NCBI GenBank assembly: GCA_964023275.1
Contig: OZ029921.1
Coordinates: 17,210,204-17,274,203, forward strand
DNA length: 64,000 bases
Origin: Norana najaformis
Lineage: Eukaryota; Annelida; Clitellata; Crassiclitellata; Hormogastridae
Direction of reading: 5' to 3'
Shown: positions 35,390 through 55,500 of the stretch, in pieces
Layout: the number at the start of each line of letters is the position of its first letter
Numbering within the stretch: the stretch's first letter is position 1
Translations under genes and position numbers: made by a program
Notes under the pieces: model-generated
Databases searched by the model: none
What the model saw: the letters and a program-made list of their open reading frames with translations, nothing else
What the model was told of the DNA's origin: nothing

Positions 35390-37297
35390 TGTCAGTCCTA
35401 CAAGTAAAATAACACTTTTGTTACAGAAATGATCAAACAGCATTTATTAGCAATCATTCGCAAAGCTTTGCACTGAATTCGCTGCGGTATTAGCAGTTTT
35501 AGCATGCAGATTACCGCAGTCATGTAATTGGTTTTTTCATATGGTCAGAGTGGAAGATTCCTAACTCCTTGGTGTTCATGTTTTTACTTTACACAAACCT
35601 CACTCACATACCAACGCTTAGCTTCAACTCATCAAATCGTAGTTAACTGATGTCGGTGTCGATAGCTTAACTTCTGCGTATGGTACAACCATATGGTAAG
35701 TGCACAGATCACGTCCCCAATACTTTATGTAGTTTAAAACACCGGGACATAAAAAAATTACTTTGTACTTCTCAAAATATAGCCCAAATTTATGTTAAAG
35801 CTCGTACCAATTAAACGAACCTCTATCATGCGATATGCAACAGATTTAAATTCCGGGGCTAAACGTTATAATCATTCGTAAACTTCACGAAGACCACCCT
35901 TGTTTTCGCAGACGACCCACATTTATTTGCTGAACCAAATCAACAGATGTCGCTAACGAACGACCTTCATTTGCCAAGTGACCTGGATTTCTAAGTAATT
36001 AGCTGTAAAATTTAAGCTAAATTTGAGAATTTTATATTCATTTTAAGGAAATGTATAGAAACTAGATTTACTGGTATTTAAACAACCCCTTGATCTTATC
36101 GGCTACAGTGCCGATTGTATCCTATCCTGATTAGATCCTATTCCTCTTCTTCCTAATATCCCTTTGCCCGCTCCAATGCCAAACATCACCGTAGCTGCCA
36201 CGTTGTCTCTCTGCCTAACTTTTGGATCTTGTCCTGGAACCGAACATTTTTATCCATCGATTTTGTTTTGACTGAGCGCCTGTGAATAAGCTGGTCCTCG
36301 TGACGTGGCTTTCGTTGAGCGCTGTAGAAATCTCGGGATTGTAGTAATCGTAATCTCGAGATTTCTACAGCGCCCAACGAAAGCTAAGTCGCGTGAACCA
36401 ACTTATTCACAGACGCTCAGTCAAAACAAAATCGATAGGCAAAGGGTTTGGTTCCAGGTCAAGATCCAGGAGTCAGGCAGAGATCAAGGAGTCAGGCAGG
36501 GATTGTGATTAATATTACTATCCACAAGCGCTCGAGTCCCTGTGTTGGCCCGAGATTAAATTTTCTTAAATGCAGCCACATTCGGCATGCAAACAGGCAT
36601 CCTAACGCCTGAGGGGGATTGACGTTCGCTGTATGTCTAACCAATCCAGAGCTATATGGAATGCCACGCATAAACCGGGATGAAATTTTTTTATGATACT
36701 GGTGTGCATGCATTCACTTTGCTGGCGTTTAGACAACTTTTAACAGCTCGTTCTGTGGTGAATATCAAAATAATTTTACTGCATGATATGCCGTAGTGAA
36801 TTCATATACAATGCTGATTCTAAACTCTGTTGTTTACTTATGAAATTAATTTTTTGACACACTTTGCTGCATCGTCTGGTTAATGTTGTCTTTGCTTATT
36901 GTCTGGAACAAGGACATTGACACAGTGGAATGTAACCTGTGGGAGAGTTACATTTGCACCCCCAAACTTTGACCATGAATATAAAAAAAGATATAAGAAT
37001 CTTACGGTATCTCGATGTTGTTCTTTATATAGCATGTTTCGACAACCTCTTTAATATGACGCAGCGCTTGCATAAACTGAAGCTCTGTGTTTTGCTTTTA
37101 AGTAGCCTTTTAGAATTTATGAAAATAGTAAATGTTACAGCGCTACATAAGATATTTTTCCCAGAAGGCAATCACCTATAATATAGAATCCTTGCATCTT
37201 CGGGATCTTTTACTTGTTCTCATAAAGCGACATCTTGAGGCGGCTGTTGGAAGCATAGAAGTTTTGGGAAAGCGAGATAAATCGAAATAAAGTAAAA
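35390..37297. promoter_or_regulatory. Head-to-head intergenic region of Rab27 and SRSF10
   Basis: The two ATGs face away from each other across about 1.9 kb, so both promoters must lie here unless far-off 5' UTR exons exist. The middle is occupied by a fold-back element (36204-36484). No TATA box convincingly placed relative to either start could be identified. Short ORFs here match nothing known. Confidence 0.5.
36204..36484. mobile_element. Fold-back (palindromic) MITE
   Basis: Two arms of about 130 bp are inverted copies around a short centre near 36345. The left arm has TCTCTCTGCCTAAC.. GGATCTTGTCCTGGAACC, ATCGATTTTGTTTTGACTGA, GTGAATAAGCTGGTCCTCGT, GGCTTTCGTTGAGCGCTGTA and GAAATCTCGGG. 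The right arm carries the reverse complement of each. Diverged relatives sit at 5345-5558, 8100-8140 and 9277-9340, so it is an interspersed family. No ORF. A target duplication was not found. Confidence 0.8.
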
Positions 37298-44167
<6,870 letters not shown>

Positions 44168-44413
44168 TCGAAGTACACAGTGGAAGTGCTTTTTGGCAAA
44201 ACTGCATTTCCCTAAATGACACCATTTTTATTAATGGAAGACATTTGTTTTTTTTGCCATTTGTGTCATTTTTGGTAAGAAAGGTCAATGTACTGGTTCA
44301 GACATGTTTATTTTAGAAAAAAATGCAGCATTAGTTAGCATATGTGTTTGTTGCTTGCTGTTGAAAAGCCACTGCACAGAAGAGACCTGATTATTTTGGA
44401 ATTTACAAAAGAC
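44168..44413. promoter_or_regulatory. Shared 3' UTR interval of SRSF10 and gephyrin
   Basis: The stop codons of the two convergent genes are only about 246 bases apart. Minus-strand AATAAA signals for gephyrin occur at 44307-44312 and 44227-44232. Both put the gephyrin 3' end inside the SRSF10 3' UTR, so the mature transcripts probably overlap antisense. No plus-strand AATAAA is evident in the interval, so the SRSF10 transcript may run into gephyrin's last exon. Confidence 0.55.
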
Positions 44414-47400
44414 TTAAACATTCCCAATAATTAGGCAGTCAACAACCTCCCCCTGTTTGACAAGTTTGCGGTCATCAGTGTATGCTGGCAGCAAAAGGAT
44501 AGCATTGGCTGCCTTCATGCTGAGCAAACGACTGCTGATCTGGTTGCCTGTGCCCTCGGCTAATGGAAGTCCATCTTCGGTGTTCCAGCTGAGCGTGCAT
44601 CTGTGGTATTCAGGACGTGGATCTAACTGGATCTCATTGTTCAGCTGAAAACGGCAACAAAGACTCAAATTAGAAAGCTGTTATAACAGCCTTTGCAGTG
44701 TATCACAGTTGTAGCCACCACCGTTGCACTCACACAGAATGTCCACAAAATATTACCTACTTTGGATCCCCTCTCTATCCTTGTCCACATTTGGCAATGC
44801 CATCCCTTTTACAGAGGTCTGCGCTCCAACAGAGTACTTAGGCCTAGATTAGGCTACACTATTGGTCTTGCACACTGGAATGGGGGTATATTGATGGGAC
44901 TCGTAGATCCAGTGCAGCTGAAACTGTCTGCTGTCTGACTGAATCTGATGTTTACAGCAGAGGCTGTACTGAAATAACAGTGTGCCAAATTTAGATGCAG
45001 GTGTTTGCTTTGGTTGTAACCCTCTTCCTTGTCAGTAATTGGGTGACCCCCATTGTGGAATCCTTAATGGGTCAGTACAGTAGCATGGGTTGTAATCAGG
45101 AATTTACAATTCCATAAGCTTGGAGATCATTAAGTTGTGTAAACAACACTTGCCCATGTCAACTTGGATGCAAATGGGATTCAACTGATTTGTTGTTGAA
45201 AGATGCTATTATGATTAGTCACTGCCATTTTGCGAAGGAATATGAAATCACAAATTGTATTTGATTTACTGACCTTGGCTTTGATCTTCGTTTTCATTGG
45301 GTTCAGCTCAGCAGACATTTTGCGCAAGGCAGGCACCACATAGAGGTTACATGTAACTATAGCTGACACTGGATTACCAGGAAGTCCAAAAAACAGCTTC
45401 TTCTTCCCATTGTAACTCAATGTAGCAAATGTTGTTGGTTTCCTAACACCAGTGAAAAATGTGGATAAAAGCAGCAAATTATTTTTTTACTTTTCTCTTA
45501 CTTACTGAAAAAAAACAAAAGGTTTCTTTATCTTGTCCACTGCCAACTGCACAACCTTTCTTATGCAAATTATTTCTAATAAATATCTTCCATTCTGTTC
45601 TGATATTTAAGAAATGTTTAAGTTTTAAAGTTGGTTTATAAACTGTTATGCATAAACAAAGTTTACATGCATTTCAAATGTTTATAAAACACTTACATGA
45701 AACAATGTATGCTAATTAAGCTGAATATTACCCAGGCTTCATGAACACTCGGCCAAAATGTATCTTGGCACCCAGGTCAATTGTAAGAACATCTTTGACG
45801 AGATCCTACCAAAATAACCGGCAAAATAACCAAGGTTATAACCGGCATGTCAACTTAGTATATATACTAAGTTGACATGCATTTCAAAAGTATGCAAGCA
45901 AATGGCTGTTAAGTTATTCTAATAACACCTCAAGAATACCAGGACTAACCAATATAGTAGATTTATAATCACTGATACAAGGCTAAACTAAAGTTAAGAG
46001 TTGGAACCTTGAGTACGCAAATAACTGACCTTCACTAGTGCAGCTAAGCTGAACAAGGGAACCATATTCGATAACTTATATAACAATGTCGGCATAGCTC
46101 ATAAAACAAAGGCCTAATCCAGTTGTTACCTGATAGTTTGGACCCAGTGAAAATGTAATGTGCCCCATAATGGAAGCCCTTCTATCCTGCATTTCTAACC
46201 AATATCTAAGGGAAAAACTCAAGTCAGCATTGCTGTATCCATAATGTAACACCACGCCTTCTTGTCTTGGGCATTTCAGCCCAAAACCACAATTCCAAAT
46301 CCTCTCTAACCAATAAGCTTACATGTTTTAAGTTTTGCTTTAACTGACTCCTGCCGATGTGTTGTATGCACTGCCCGTTAATGCTCACTGCATGAATTAC
46401 TTAGATCTTACCTTTTCACCCATTGAAACTCCACCAGACGTAACTATGACATCAACGTTGTCTAATGCTGCTGTAATCTGTTCCAAAAGTGACTTGGCGC
46501 TAAAAAACATGGAAATTATTTCAAACGAGACAGTAATAAAGCTAAGTCTTGTGAAACAGACTTCCAGAGGCAAATTTGTAAGGTTGAAGTGGGGGGAGAC
46601 ATACACCTGGGATATAAGGTACATCTAATGCAGATGCACACATCACAAAATGAGTACTGGAAAATAAAATTTAAACTTCAGTAAACCACTGAAAGTGCAA
46701 TTTTTAATCCTTGCAACAGAGGTTCAGATTCTGAGCCAGCTGTTTATAGCTTAAGAAAAACTCCAAACTGTGAACTAGCTGATAGAGACAGAGGTTATAT
46801 ATTTTTATTCTTCTGTAAGATAGCAGGTATATTTTATTATTACCCTAGGAATATGCATTCTGAAGAGGTGACTTCTGATCAAGAGCACTAATTCTGTTTC
46901 ATTTTGGTTCTAACTACATTTAACATCCTTTAAAATAGGGTTTCAGACTCAACCTAACTAAATGAGTATAAAACAATTAAACAGTCAATTTTTCAGCAAA
47001 TACATATGAAGGAATAATGGTACAAATTATATTTATCAATATTCTGTCACAAGCCAGATGTTGTTGCAACTGCTTTAAAGGTTGGGAATAGAATTTGGAT
47101 TAGTATGACCTAGAACTTTGTGCATCTGACTGCAAGGTGGTAAGCAAAGGATTTCTTGAATACCGGTACCTATCTTTAGCAATTCCAAGGTCAATAGGAG
47201 AGAAATTCTGTTCACGCAGTGCAGAAAGCAACATGGCTCGGTTGCTGTCTCGTATTTTGCCAGGTTGAAGTGGTTCTTCTGGTTCGACCAACTGTAAGCA
47301 AAAACCAGAACTCTAAGAATCTGAGAGTTTATATAGCACCACTGCAATAATGTAAAACAATAAATGTGCAACCAAATCCATGGTCAGGTTGAAAAGCAGA

Positions 47401-50400
47401 AACGCAATCTGGAAAGACAATCGGAGGGGAAATGTGTTCAGGAAGAGGCAACTTTCAGTCGTGATCCAAAGACCATGGTCGCTACAGTGTGTGATCATAT
47501 GCAAGAAGAAAGTTCCAGAATTTGGGGTTAGTGACTGAAACTGCACCTTCGAAGAACTATCCTTGTCAGTGTGAGGTAACAAGAATTTAACAGGGCAGTG
47601 ATAAGTCCTAAAAGTCAACATAGTGAAAAGGACATATGGCTGAATTGCAACACCTTAGAGACAATTAGCTATACTGGCTTTGTAGAGGATTTAAAGAAAT
47701 GACTGAGCAGAGTGGAACACTAAATGGAAGCTGTGTCCAAGCCCACCATCATCACCTGCAGTGGAGGAAAGAGTGAAGGCAGTCCATAAATACATAGGTG
47801 TTGAAACAAGAAATTGTATTCAAGTGTCAGTACCTTTGACAGATCTTAAAAGGCAAAGTATAGTGGCAGACTGGCCACAAGACCTGTCTTAGACAAGAGT
47901 CAAATAATTTTATTCCAATGCTGTACAAAATATATAATAGTTTGATGTTTGCATCATTTCATTTGCTTCACCTTGTTTCTGACATTTTTACTACGCATTT
48001 ATTTTATTAACTGAATTGAATAATTGAGTCCTTCAGTTTTTCCCTCCGCTGTCCAATACTTGATTGCCTCTAGGATGCTGTCTGATCAAAGAGATGTGGG
48101 CAGTCACATTAGGCCCATAATAATAGCCCAAGTTAAGGGAGCCATGAGGGTCATTCAACACTAGTATAAAGGCTTCCATACCAACTAAGTAGTGCAGAAG
48201 CATCATCTGAACTGCATAATAAGATGGACACAGATTGCAGGAGGGTTGAATAAAGGCTCTTGCACCATATGCTACTTAGACATGAAGTGGCAGAGCTAAA
48301 GCATTTCGTGCAGACAAGTCAAAGCATTTTGGCATCGTTTGGTTAGCGATACATATTGTGCATTCATGCGCTGTGCAAACATAGCATACACAAACCAAGT
48401 CCATGTTCTGGCAAGTTACAAAATAAATAGTAGGGCATCCAGGAAAAGTCTAATCAGTGCACTCCTGAAACAATCACTCTCTTGTTCTGGGCTGGCTCTG
48501 ACAAGGTTTGGGCCATCCTGTTGTTCTGTTGTTATACTGCAACATGGTTTGAGTCCTGATAGTGGGAGGATAAGAGGTTGTGAGGAACTCGGGGAAAGAC
48601 ACATTTGTTGAAAATAAATACAACAGGTCTGTGTAAAATGAGGGGAAACTCTACAGAAGCTTCCCCCACCAGTCCTGTTCAAGAAACAAACCTGTCTAAT
48701 CTTGGGTAAAAGACAGAATGGTCTGTGCTCACCTCCAGGTGAGATGTCTACTTAGGGGCATTGAATCACTGGACAACAATGCTAAGAGGTTCTCAAAACA
48801 AAAGTGCCTAAAAATAAAAAGTGAAGGCAGTGACAGTCATCATAAGAATTCAGTTCTCAATCACTTTCCTCACAACACAAACTAGTACATTCAACAAGAT
48901 GCAAACCTCATTTCCTGTCGACATAACTCCAACTCTTGGCAGCTGGTAACACTTTATCTGCGTAACCCCAACTGTTGCTAGCAAACCAATTTCCGAAGGT
49001 CCCAGCTTTGTACCAGATGACAGAATTTTCTCACCTCTTTCAATGTCAGATCCAATGCTTCTGCAGGAAAGAAGAATCAGGCATCTTTACAGGTCAGGTG
49101 CAAGGAATTCAAATAACGAATAAACAAGAAAGATAGAATGCAAGAATTATGTCAGCAACAAATACTACATAATTAAAGGTGGACTGCATAGCAGTAGACA
49201 GCTTTTGCTGAAAACTGTAAATGCTGATACGACATAATCCAATATAAAGATCCTGTCCTTATTCTGTCAGCTGAAATCACTTGGCTGTTGCTTGGTGCAT
49301 TTTTGAAGTACCATTTAGGCAATTTCCTGAACCTAATACTGCATCAATGTCCAATTACATTTAAATTCAAGAAGCACAAACATCCTAACAAGACAGTTAT
49401 GCAAATAATGCTTTAATTTCACTATCGATATGAACAAACTATATTTCACCAATAACTTCAAAATTAAGTTCTGTTTTGTAGCAAATAACGAATGTCTGCA
49501 ACATACCTGATATCTTGACCTGGGAAGGGTTGCACAAGTATATTGACCTCCACTTCTTCCTTTCCATCTTCTGTCTCTCGCAGAAGTGCTGTATCTTCCA
49601 CCTGGACAACAGCATCTGCTCCTGGAGGCAGTGCAGCCCCAGTGCTTATACGCATACACCAACCGCTCGTAACTTCACGAGATGGCTTTAAAAACAAGAT
49701 AGGCCAATCAGAAGTCAGACATGTTTAGTCTCTTCACAAGATTAGAAAAACAGTAATTCTAGCAGACTGTTTTAATGAAGAGTTAATCAAACTTTATATT
49801 ATATAAATTACTTTGTTTGCTTTGGTCTCAAACATTTATATCCAAAGCCAGAGAGAAGCCTCAATTCTGTAGTGCCATTTACAGTCAGTTGCATTATTTT
49901 TCACTCAGAGTTATTTTGCAGTCGACAGTGCTACTTTACACTCCATGAGTTAGCAAGATCTTTGTCCATTTTCTGAACAGTAGAAAGCAAAGAAGAGGAG
50001 AGAGAAATTGTCAGAATATTTTCTGGTTTTCTTAAAGACGAAGGAAAGGGGTTAATATACGATTAACTTGTGGCTAATCCATGAGGCTTCCTTACCAGAG
50101 ATCCGGCTGTGGAGTCTCCAACCACACAGCGTGGTCCTGCACCATCAGAGGCTACACGAACACAAGTAACTCGTACTAAAAACCTTGAAACAAGCATCTC
50201 GCAAGAGACGGCATATTCTCTGCCAACTTCCAACAGAAATTAGCAACATAAGGACTTGGCATCTCTATGTAATTTATTCTAAGTTCTTCGTTAGTTAATC
50301 AAAACTCAAAAGGTTTGTCTTATTCTAAGGTTTGGCTTAACCAACAAAATTCTTTTGACAGGATACACATTCAGAGTTTCTGGTCTGTAATGGACTGAAC

Positions 50401-52593
50401 ATGGAGAATGATGGTGAGCCAAATGAAGTGATCGCAACCGCTGGTTACATTCACAAACCGACCGTCAAGTCCAGCATCTGCCAACCAACAAGAACTCTCA
50501 GCAGACTTAGACCAAGATTCCAAATGGACTGAACACATATTCTAGTATTCACCACAGAATAACAAAATTATATTTCCAAATCAATTACCAGTATCAAGAA
50601 TATGGCTGTGAACCACATGGTACTGTGACCGAGCTGGAAAGTGCGCTATATAAAGGCAGTACATTGTGCAATCCAGTGTGACTCAGTAAGTTGGCAGACT
50701 TCTTAGTCAAATGCGTGGATGCTGGTCGCTAACCTGGAATGTGTCAATCTCTTATCCAGCATAGCAAGTGGAGGAAGGGTTGCTGTACACAGTGCTAGAA
50801 TGGCTCAGCCTCGCAATGGGCCGGGAAGACAATGCAGGGGAAGATGACGCTCATGTAACTGATATTCCCTTAAAAGGAAATTTGAAGGATAATTGGCAGA
50901 AATCAGTAAGCCCGGCTAGCTCATCCAAACTAGCACAGTCTGGGTGATATGCTAATTCGTTCAGGGAGAGATCCAAATATGGTAAGGGTTTTGAATCCTG
51001 CGCTGGTCGGAGGGGTTCGCCTGCCAAGAGGCGATACACTCAGAGGCTGGGAGACGCTGGCTAGAAATTAGGCAGGACAGTTCGCATTCCAAACAGTTGG
51101 GAAGAATAGGTCGGACGGAGAGGACGGTTCCTTGGAGAAGGAAGGAGTCGAAGATGGACGAAGAGACGACCGAAGAAGATGACGAAACAATTTGTGTAGA
51201 ATCTAGTTAATATCAGTGTATTAGGGTTTAGATTAGGCTCAATCCTGTCAATTGTATTCAACTTCTGTACAGTCAAGTAATCTGAATGTAAGTGCACTAA
51301 TAATTATTTTATAGTAATCATTGTCTTATTGTTCATTCATTGCTCGAGCATTCGTGTAATGCCTCTTCTAGACATAACCACGCGAATAATCAACTTCTAA
51401 TGCGCCACACCTTGATATTCCACGTACCACTAAAGAAGTGTAGTTTGTGAGTAAGTTCCCAAGACTCTGAATACGGGACGAACCAATTAGGCACTTAGGT
51501 CTAGTCCATAGAACATTCACCTCGTGGTATCCCACAACAAATGTATTAGCGGACAGCTTATACAACAGGTAGTCTACCAAGCTAATGTCTTCATTTTAAC
51601 TCACACATGTAAGTCCAAATAAATTTATTATAAAACAGATATCTACCTAGAACAGCATATCCATCTTTGATAGATGCTGGAAAAGGAGGTAAAGGCTCTG
51701 TAGCAAAGATATCCTCAGCCAAGATTCTGTGAAGTCCATCTGAAAAGCAGAAGTCAAATAATAAAAATGACAATAGCAAAACACAATTAGCTATAACACA
51801 AATTAGCATAGTACTGTATTTTCAAGATAAGTCACGTTTTTTATATGAACTTCTTGGGAACTGTCTTACTGAAAGGGATGACTTATGTGTGGAAATTTTA
51901 AAAATTTTCAAATAAATTAAATATCTTGCAAAGGTCGATAACAAACTAAACAAATTAAATCATATTTATTAAAAGTGAAATTTGTGTAATGAAAGCAGTA
52001 CTAGACTTACCAAACAGCACCATGTGGGTCAGTTAAATAAGTACGATGTCGTCTATTTGGTTAAATTGGGTTAAACTTGCAACTGCTTGTTATGTAGATG
52101 TACAGTAGGTTTAGTTTATACTGGCTTTGATAACTAATAAAAGACAGAGTAATATTTAAAACAAATATTTGTATTAAACTATAACCAAAACAGGTAATCT
52201 TTAGCTTGCTGTTGCCCATGGCCACTTGCAGCAACTAACTTATCAACAATACGGTCATCTTTGATGGTGAGTGAAAATAAAGTGCAGCTTCTTCCAGAGA
52301 ATTCATAAATTGTCTGGTAATACTCAACCACTGCAAAGGGCTGCAACAGTAAACTGAGAGTTTGCAAATATGCTATTATTTAATATTCTCAACTAAAACA
52401 CCATTTAAATAATGTTTGCATGCTGCTTTTAGTATGAAGTTAAAGAACATTGGGTTCCTACCGAAATAGTTGATGATCTCTGTGCCACAAACGTATGTCT
52501 CAGACAGCACAGTATTGACTGCATCATCAACACTTATGACTGGATATGGTGATTTCCTTAGTCGTCTTGCTATACGCCCTTCGTCCACAGAGC
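44414..52593 (-). CDS. GPHN: Gephyrin exons 9-18: MoeA-like (E) domain
   Basis: Residues about 283-714. Exon 9 opens with [20 protein letters not shown] and CGTEIINYF, then [20 protein letters not shown] starts exon 10. All four MoeA subdomains are represented up to the C-terminal subdomain IV ([48 protein letters not shown]). The receptor-binding pocket of gephyrin lies in subdomains III and IV; residues there are conserved in general but were not aligned one by one. Exon 9 joins exon 10 directly (TTC G to AT GGA = F-D-G), skipping the exon-like ORF at 52179-52340. Confidence 0.95.
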
Positions 52594-55500
52594 CTGGAGA
52601 CATTTAACATGGCAACAGCCTCATGATTCAAGTCTGAAGTCTGACATGTTAACCTCTTACTATTATTATACTGGTATTGAACAATACTCAAGTGAAGTGT
52701 ATTTACATCCATTAAATTTGGTTCTTACATTTACATTAAAGGTAAAGGTAACACAGTTGCTCCATGCCTCTACAGAAACTGCTCAGAAGCACGGTTCTGG
52801 GTTCGAAAGATTGGTCAGCTGAAATGTAAACATGACTGCAACAATCCAACATCAAGGACACTTCATCTCCAAACTTGTGTTGGTACTCGTTTACTGGGCA
52901 CAGAGGGACAATAGGAGAAGTTGTTCACGATGGCCCGGTATTCCGTATATGATCAGTTTTCCAAGTTCCAGCCATGCTCAGCATTGGTGTAATTTCCATA
53001 TGCTTGCCAGCATCACGCCAAAAATGCCACCTGATTGCCTTTCTATGGTTATACAATAACCTACAACTGTTTTTAGAGAACAAGCTTTTCAGTTCTGGAT
53101 CTATCTCTACACATCTGTTCATTCTGCTCATCTCTTATGTTACTTTGGGTCCAACTTAAGACTTTTTCAACTGGCATTTCACTATACGCTGCATCTCTGT
53201 CTCAGTGGACTGACTTTACAACCTACATATGCAATCAGAAATTCTGCAAATGAAAAAAGGGTTATCAGATGTACATTGCAGATCCATTTATGCTTGGTTG
53301 TTGGAAGCCAGTCACTGCGACAGCAAGCAAATTAATTGCAAGTTAAGAGGGCCATGCTAAAATAAATTAGTGTATGATTTCTGTAAGTCCTAGGGTGGCT
53401 AGAAAGCTCAAATGCACAGACTGCCTGATGTGAAGGCACTTGCAACCTATCTGCTTTCAGACGATTTTGTCTAATTACTTTGAAAGGCCACATGGGCAAA
53501 AGGTACCACGATTTAATACCAAACAATTCATGTTTCTGGCTCATTAACATTTACTGTTTCCAGACATCATTTTACAGCGTCAAGTCCTTGCACTGGAGTG
53601 CTAAGCCTAACAGCACACAGCTGTTATAACCTTGACTGCCAACCTATCTCTGTTCCATACTCAACCATCATACCAGCAAATATTGTACTCAATCAGTGGA
53701 CGCTTCGACGCTTGTTGTCTCTTGTACCAGAACAGTGTTGGGCTCTAGAGTGTCCTCGTTGCTTGACCACGGCTTTGGAATTCGCTGTCTAGTTCTATTC
53801 GTTCTGTTAATTCTGTGATGTTATTCAGCTAACTGACCACAGCCTAGCTTCTGGTTTCTCTGACCTTTCAGAATTCGACCTGGCTTCACCATTGGACTAT
53901 GATTTTCGACTGTGACTTTGACTTGAAGTGACCATTGACTGACGCCTTGGACATTATGATAACGGCACTATAGAAGTCTTTAGATTAGATTAGACTGACT
54001 GAGACAGCAGCTAAGTTCCTGCCAGTGTTTGCTAGGCTGCCTGTGGCAGTCAAGGGCTACTAAGTGTGGCCCCTTTCTCTGTTTGGGGAGTAGATACATG
54101 GGCAGCTATATTATGTTGACCTATTTTTGACTTGTACCGCATCCTGCAGGGTCTAAAGCCAGCTACAGCCAGCACTCTTGCTGCCCATGCAGGCATGTGT
54201 TACAGCTGATACAGGCTAACATGATGACAATGCGACTGAATATTAGCTGGTGGAGCTTGTGTATAGATTTTACAGAAATTCTGCCACATAGCACTACATA
54301 GCAAGGTTCCTGTGCAGTATGTACCACGTGTTAAGTTAACACATCTTGCATGTTAAATACCGTATATACTCGCGTATAAGTCGAGAAATTTTAGACTATT
54401 TCAGGTTGACGAAAAAGCTCTTCGACTTATACGCGCGACGCTAAATAGACAGATGATTTTCGGACCGATTTTCGGACTGAAATTTAAACAATGCAAAAAG
54501 CGGACCTAAAATTACGTTTGTTTCAGTTGTCTGCTTTTTACATCATTTTTCAAGAGAAATGACATTTTATATGCTTTCTGAATAAATATTGGTCAAAACG
54601 AAATATACTTCACTTATAATAATGTTATTGTATATATCATGCGTCAAAAGCGAATTCATTTATTATCGCCTGCTGAGACCTCCGCCCGAAGAAATGAAAT
54701 ATTATCAAGGTATGCATACCTTATTCCTAATCGTTACATCACGATTTCTATAGTGCCAAAAGCCATGAAACCAACTTCAGCACTGGCTTAGTCTCATAAT
54801 CGGAGTACGGAAACAAATAACCTACCGGGTAACATCAGAGTGCGAAATTCCAGTACAAATCAAAGTATTATGTGGCTAAAATTCGCTCCGTCCTTAGAAG
54901 TTGTTCATAACGAACTTTTAAATGAATGCAATGCAGTCTATTGCGTATAGAGCAAACTCGATTTTGAACTCCTTGATAAACAACGTGAATAGTGTGTAAT
55001 GTCTCGCAACCAATACACAACCATAATCGTCTTCAGTGCCCTAAAAAGCAAAGTCGTTGGAACCAGCGTTTCCAAAAGCGATTAGTAAACATCATAATTG
55101 ACAGGCTGGTAAGTCAGGCAGATTACGGAACCCCGATGCACATCAAAGTACCGGTATGAGTCGGTCAACATGGCTGAAATTCGCACCCAGTCCTTAGAAG
55201 TTGGTCACAAAGAACCTCTAAATAAACACAACCTACGGTCTATAGATTTTGCTATTAAAGCGTCGGGTTTCGCGTATATTTTATAAGATGAAGGATAATG
55301 CGCTAGGTGCAGTCAAAATGTATGTCCTGGGTATAGTGCTTGCGCACTATGCTGCGGTGCGCATTATATGTGGATCAAAGTAAAAATCAGGCAAAATAAT
55401 GCTATTGCGCGTTATACACAAGTGCGCATAATAACCCGGAAAATACGGTACATCAAAGAAAGAACGAAAAATCAAAGGCTTTTGCTTCTTTAGAAGTAAA

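Noticed and set aside
48470-48610. SINE-like GGTTTGAGTCCTG segment
   Set aside because: Only a B-box-like match; no A box at the right distance and no second copy in the window.
50390-51590. Possible solo LTR or other retroelement piece in gephyrin intron 10
   Set aside because: The texture is repeat-like, but no paired ends, target duplication or element protein is visible, so no family can be supported.
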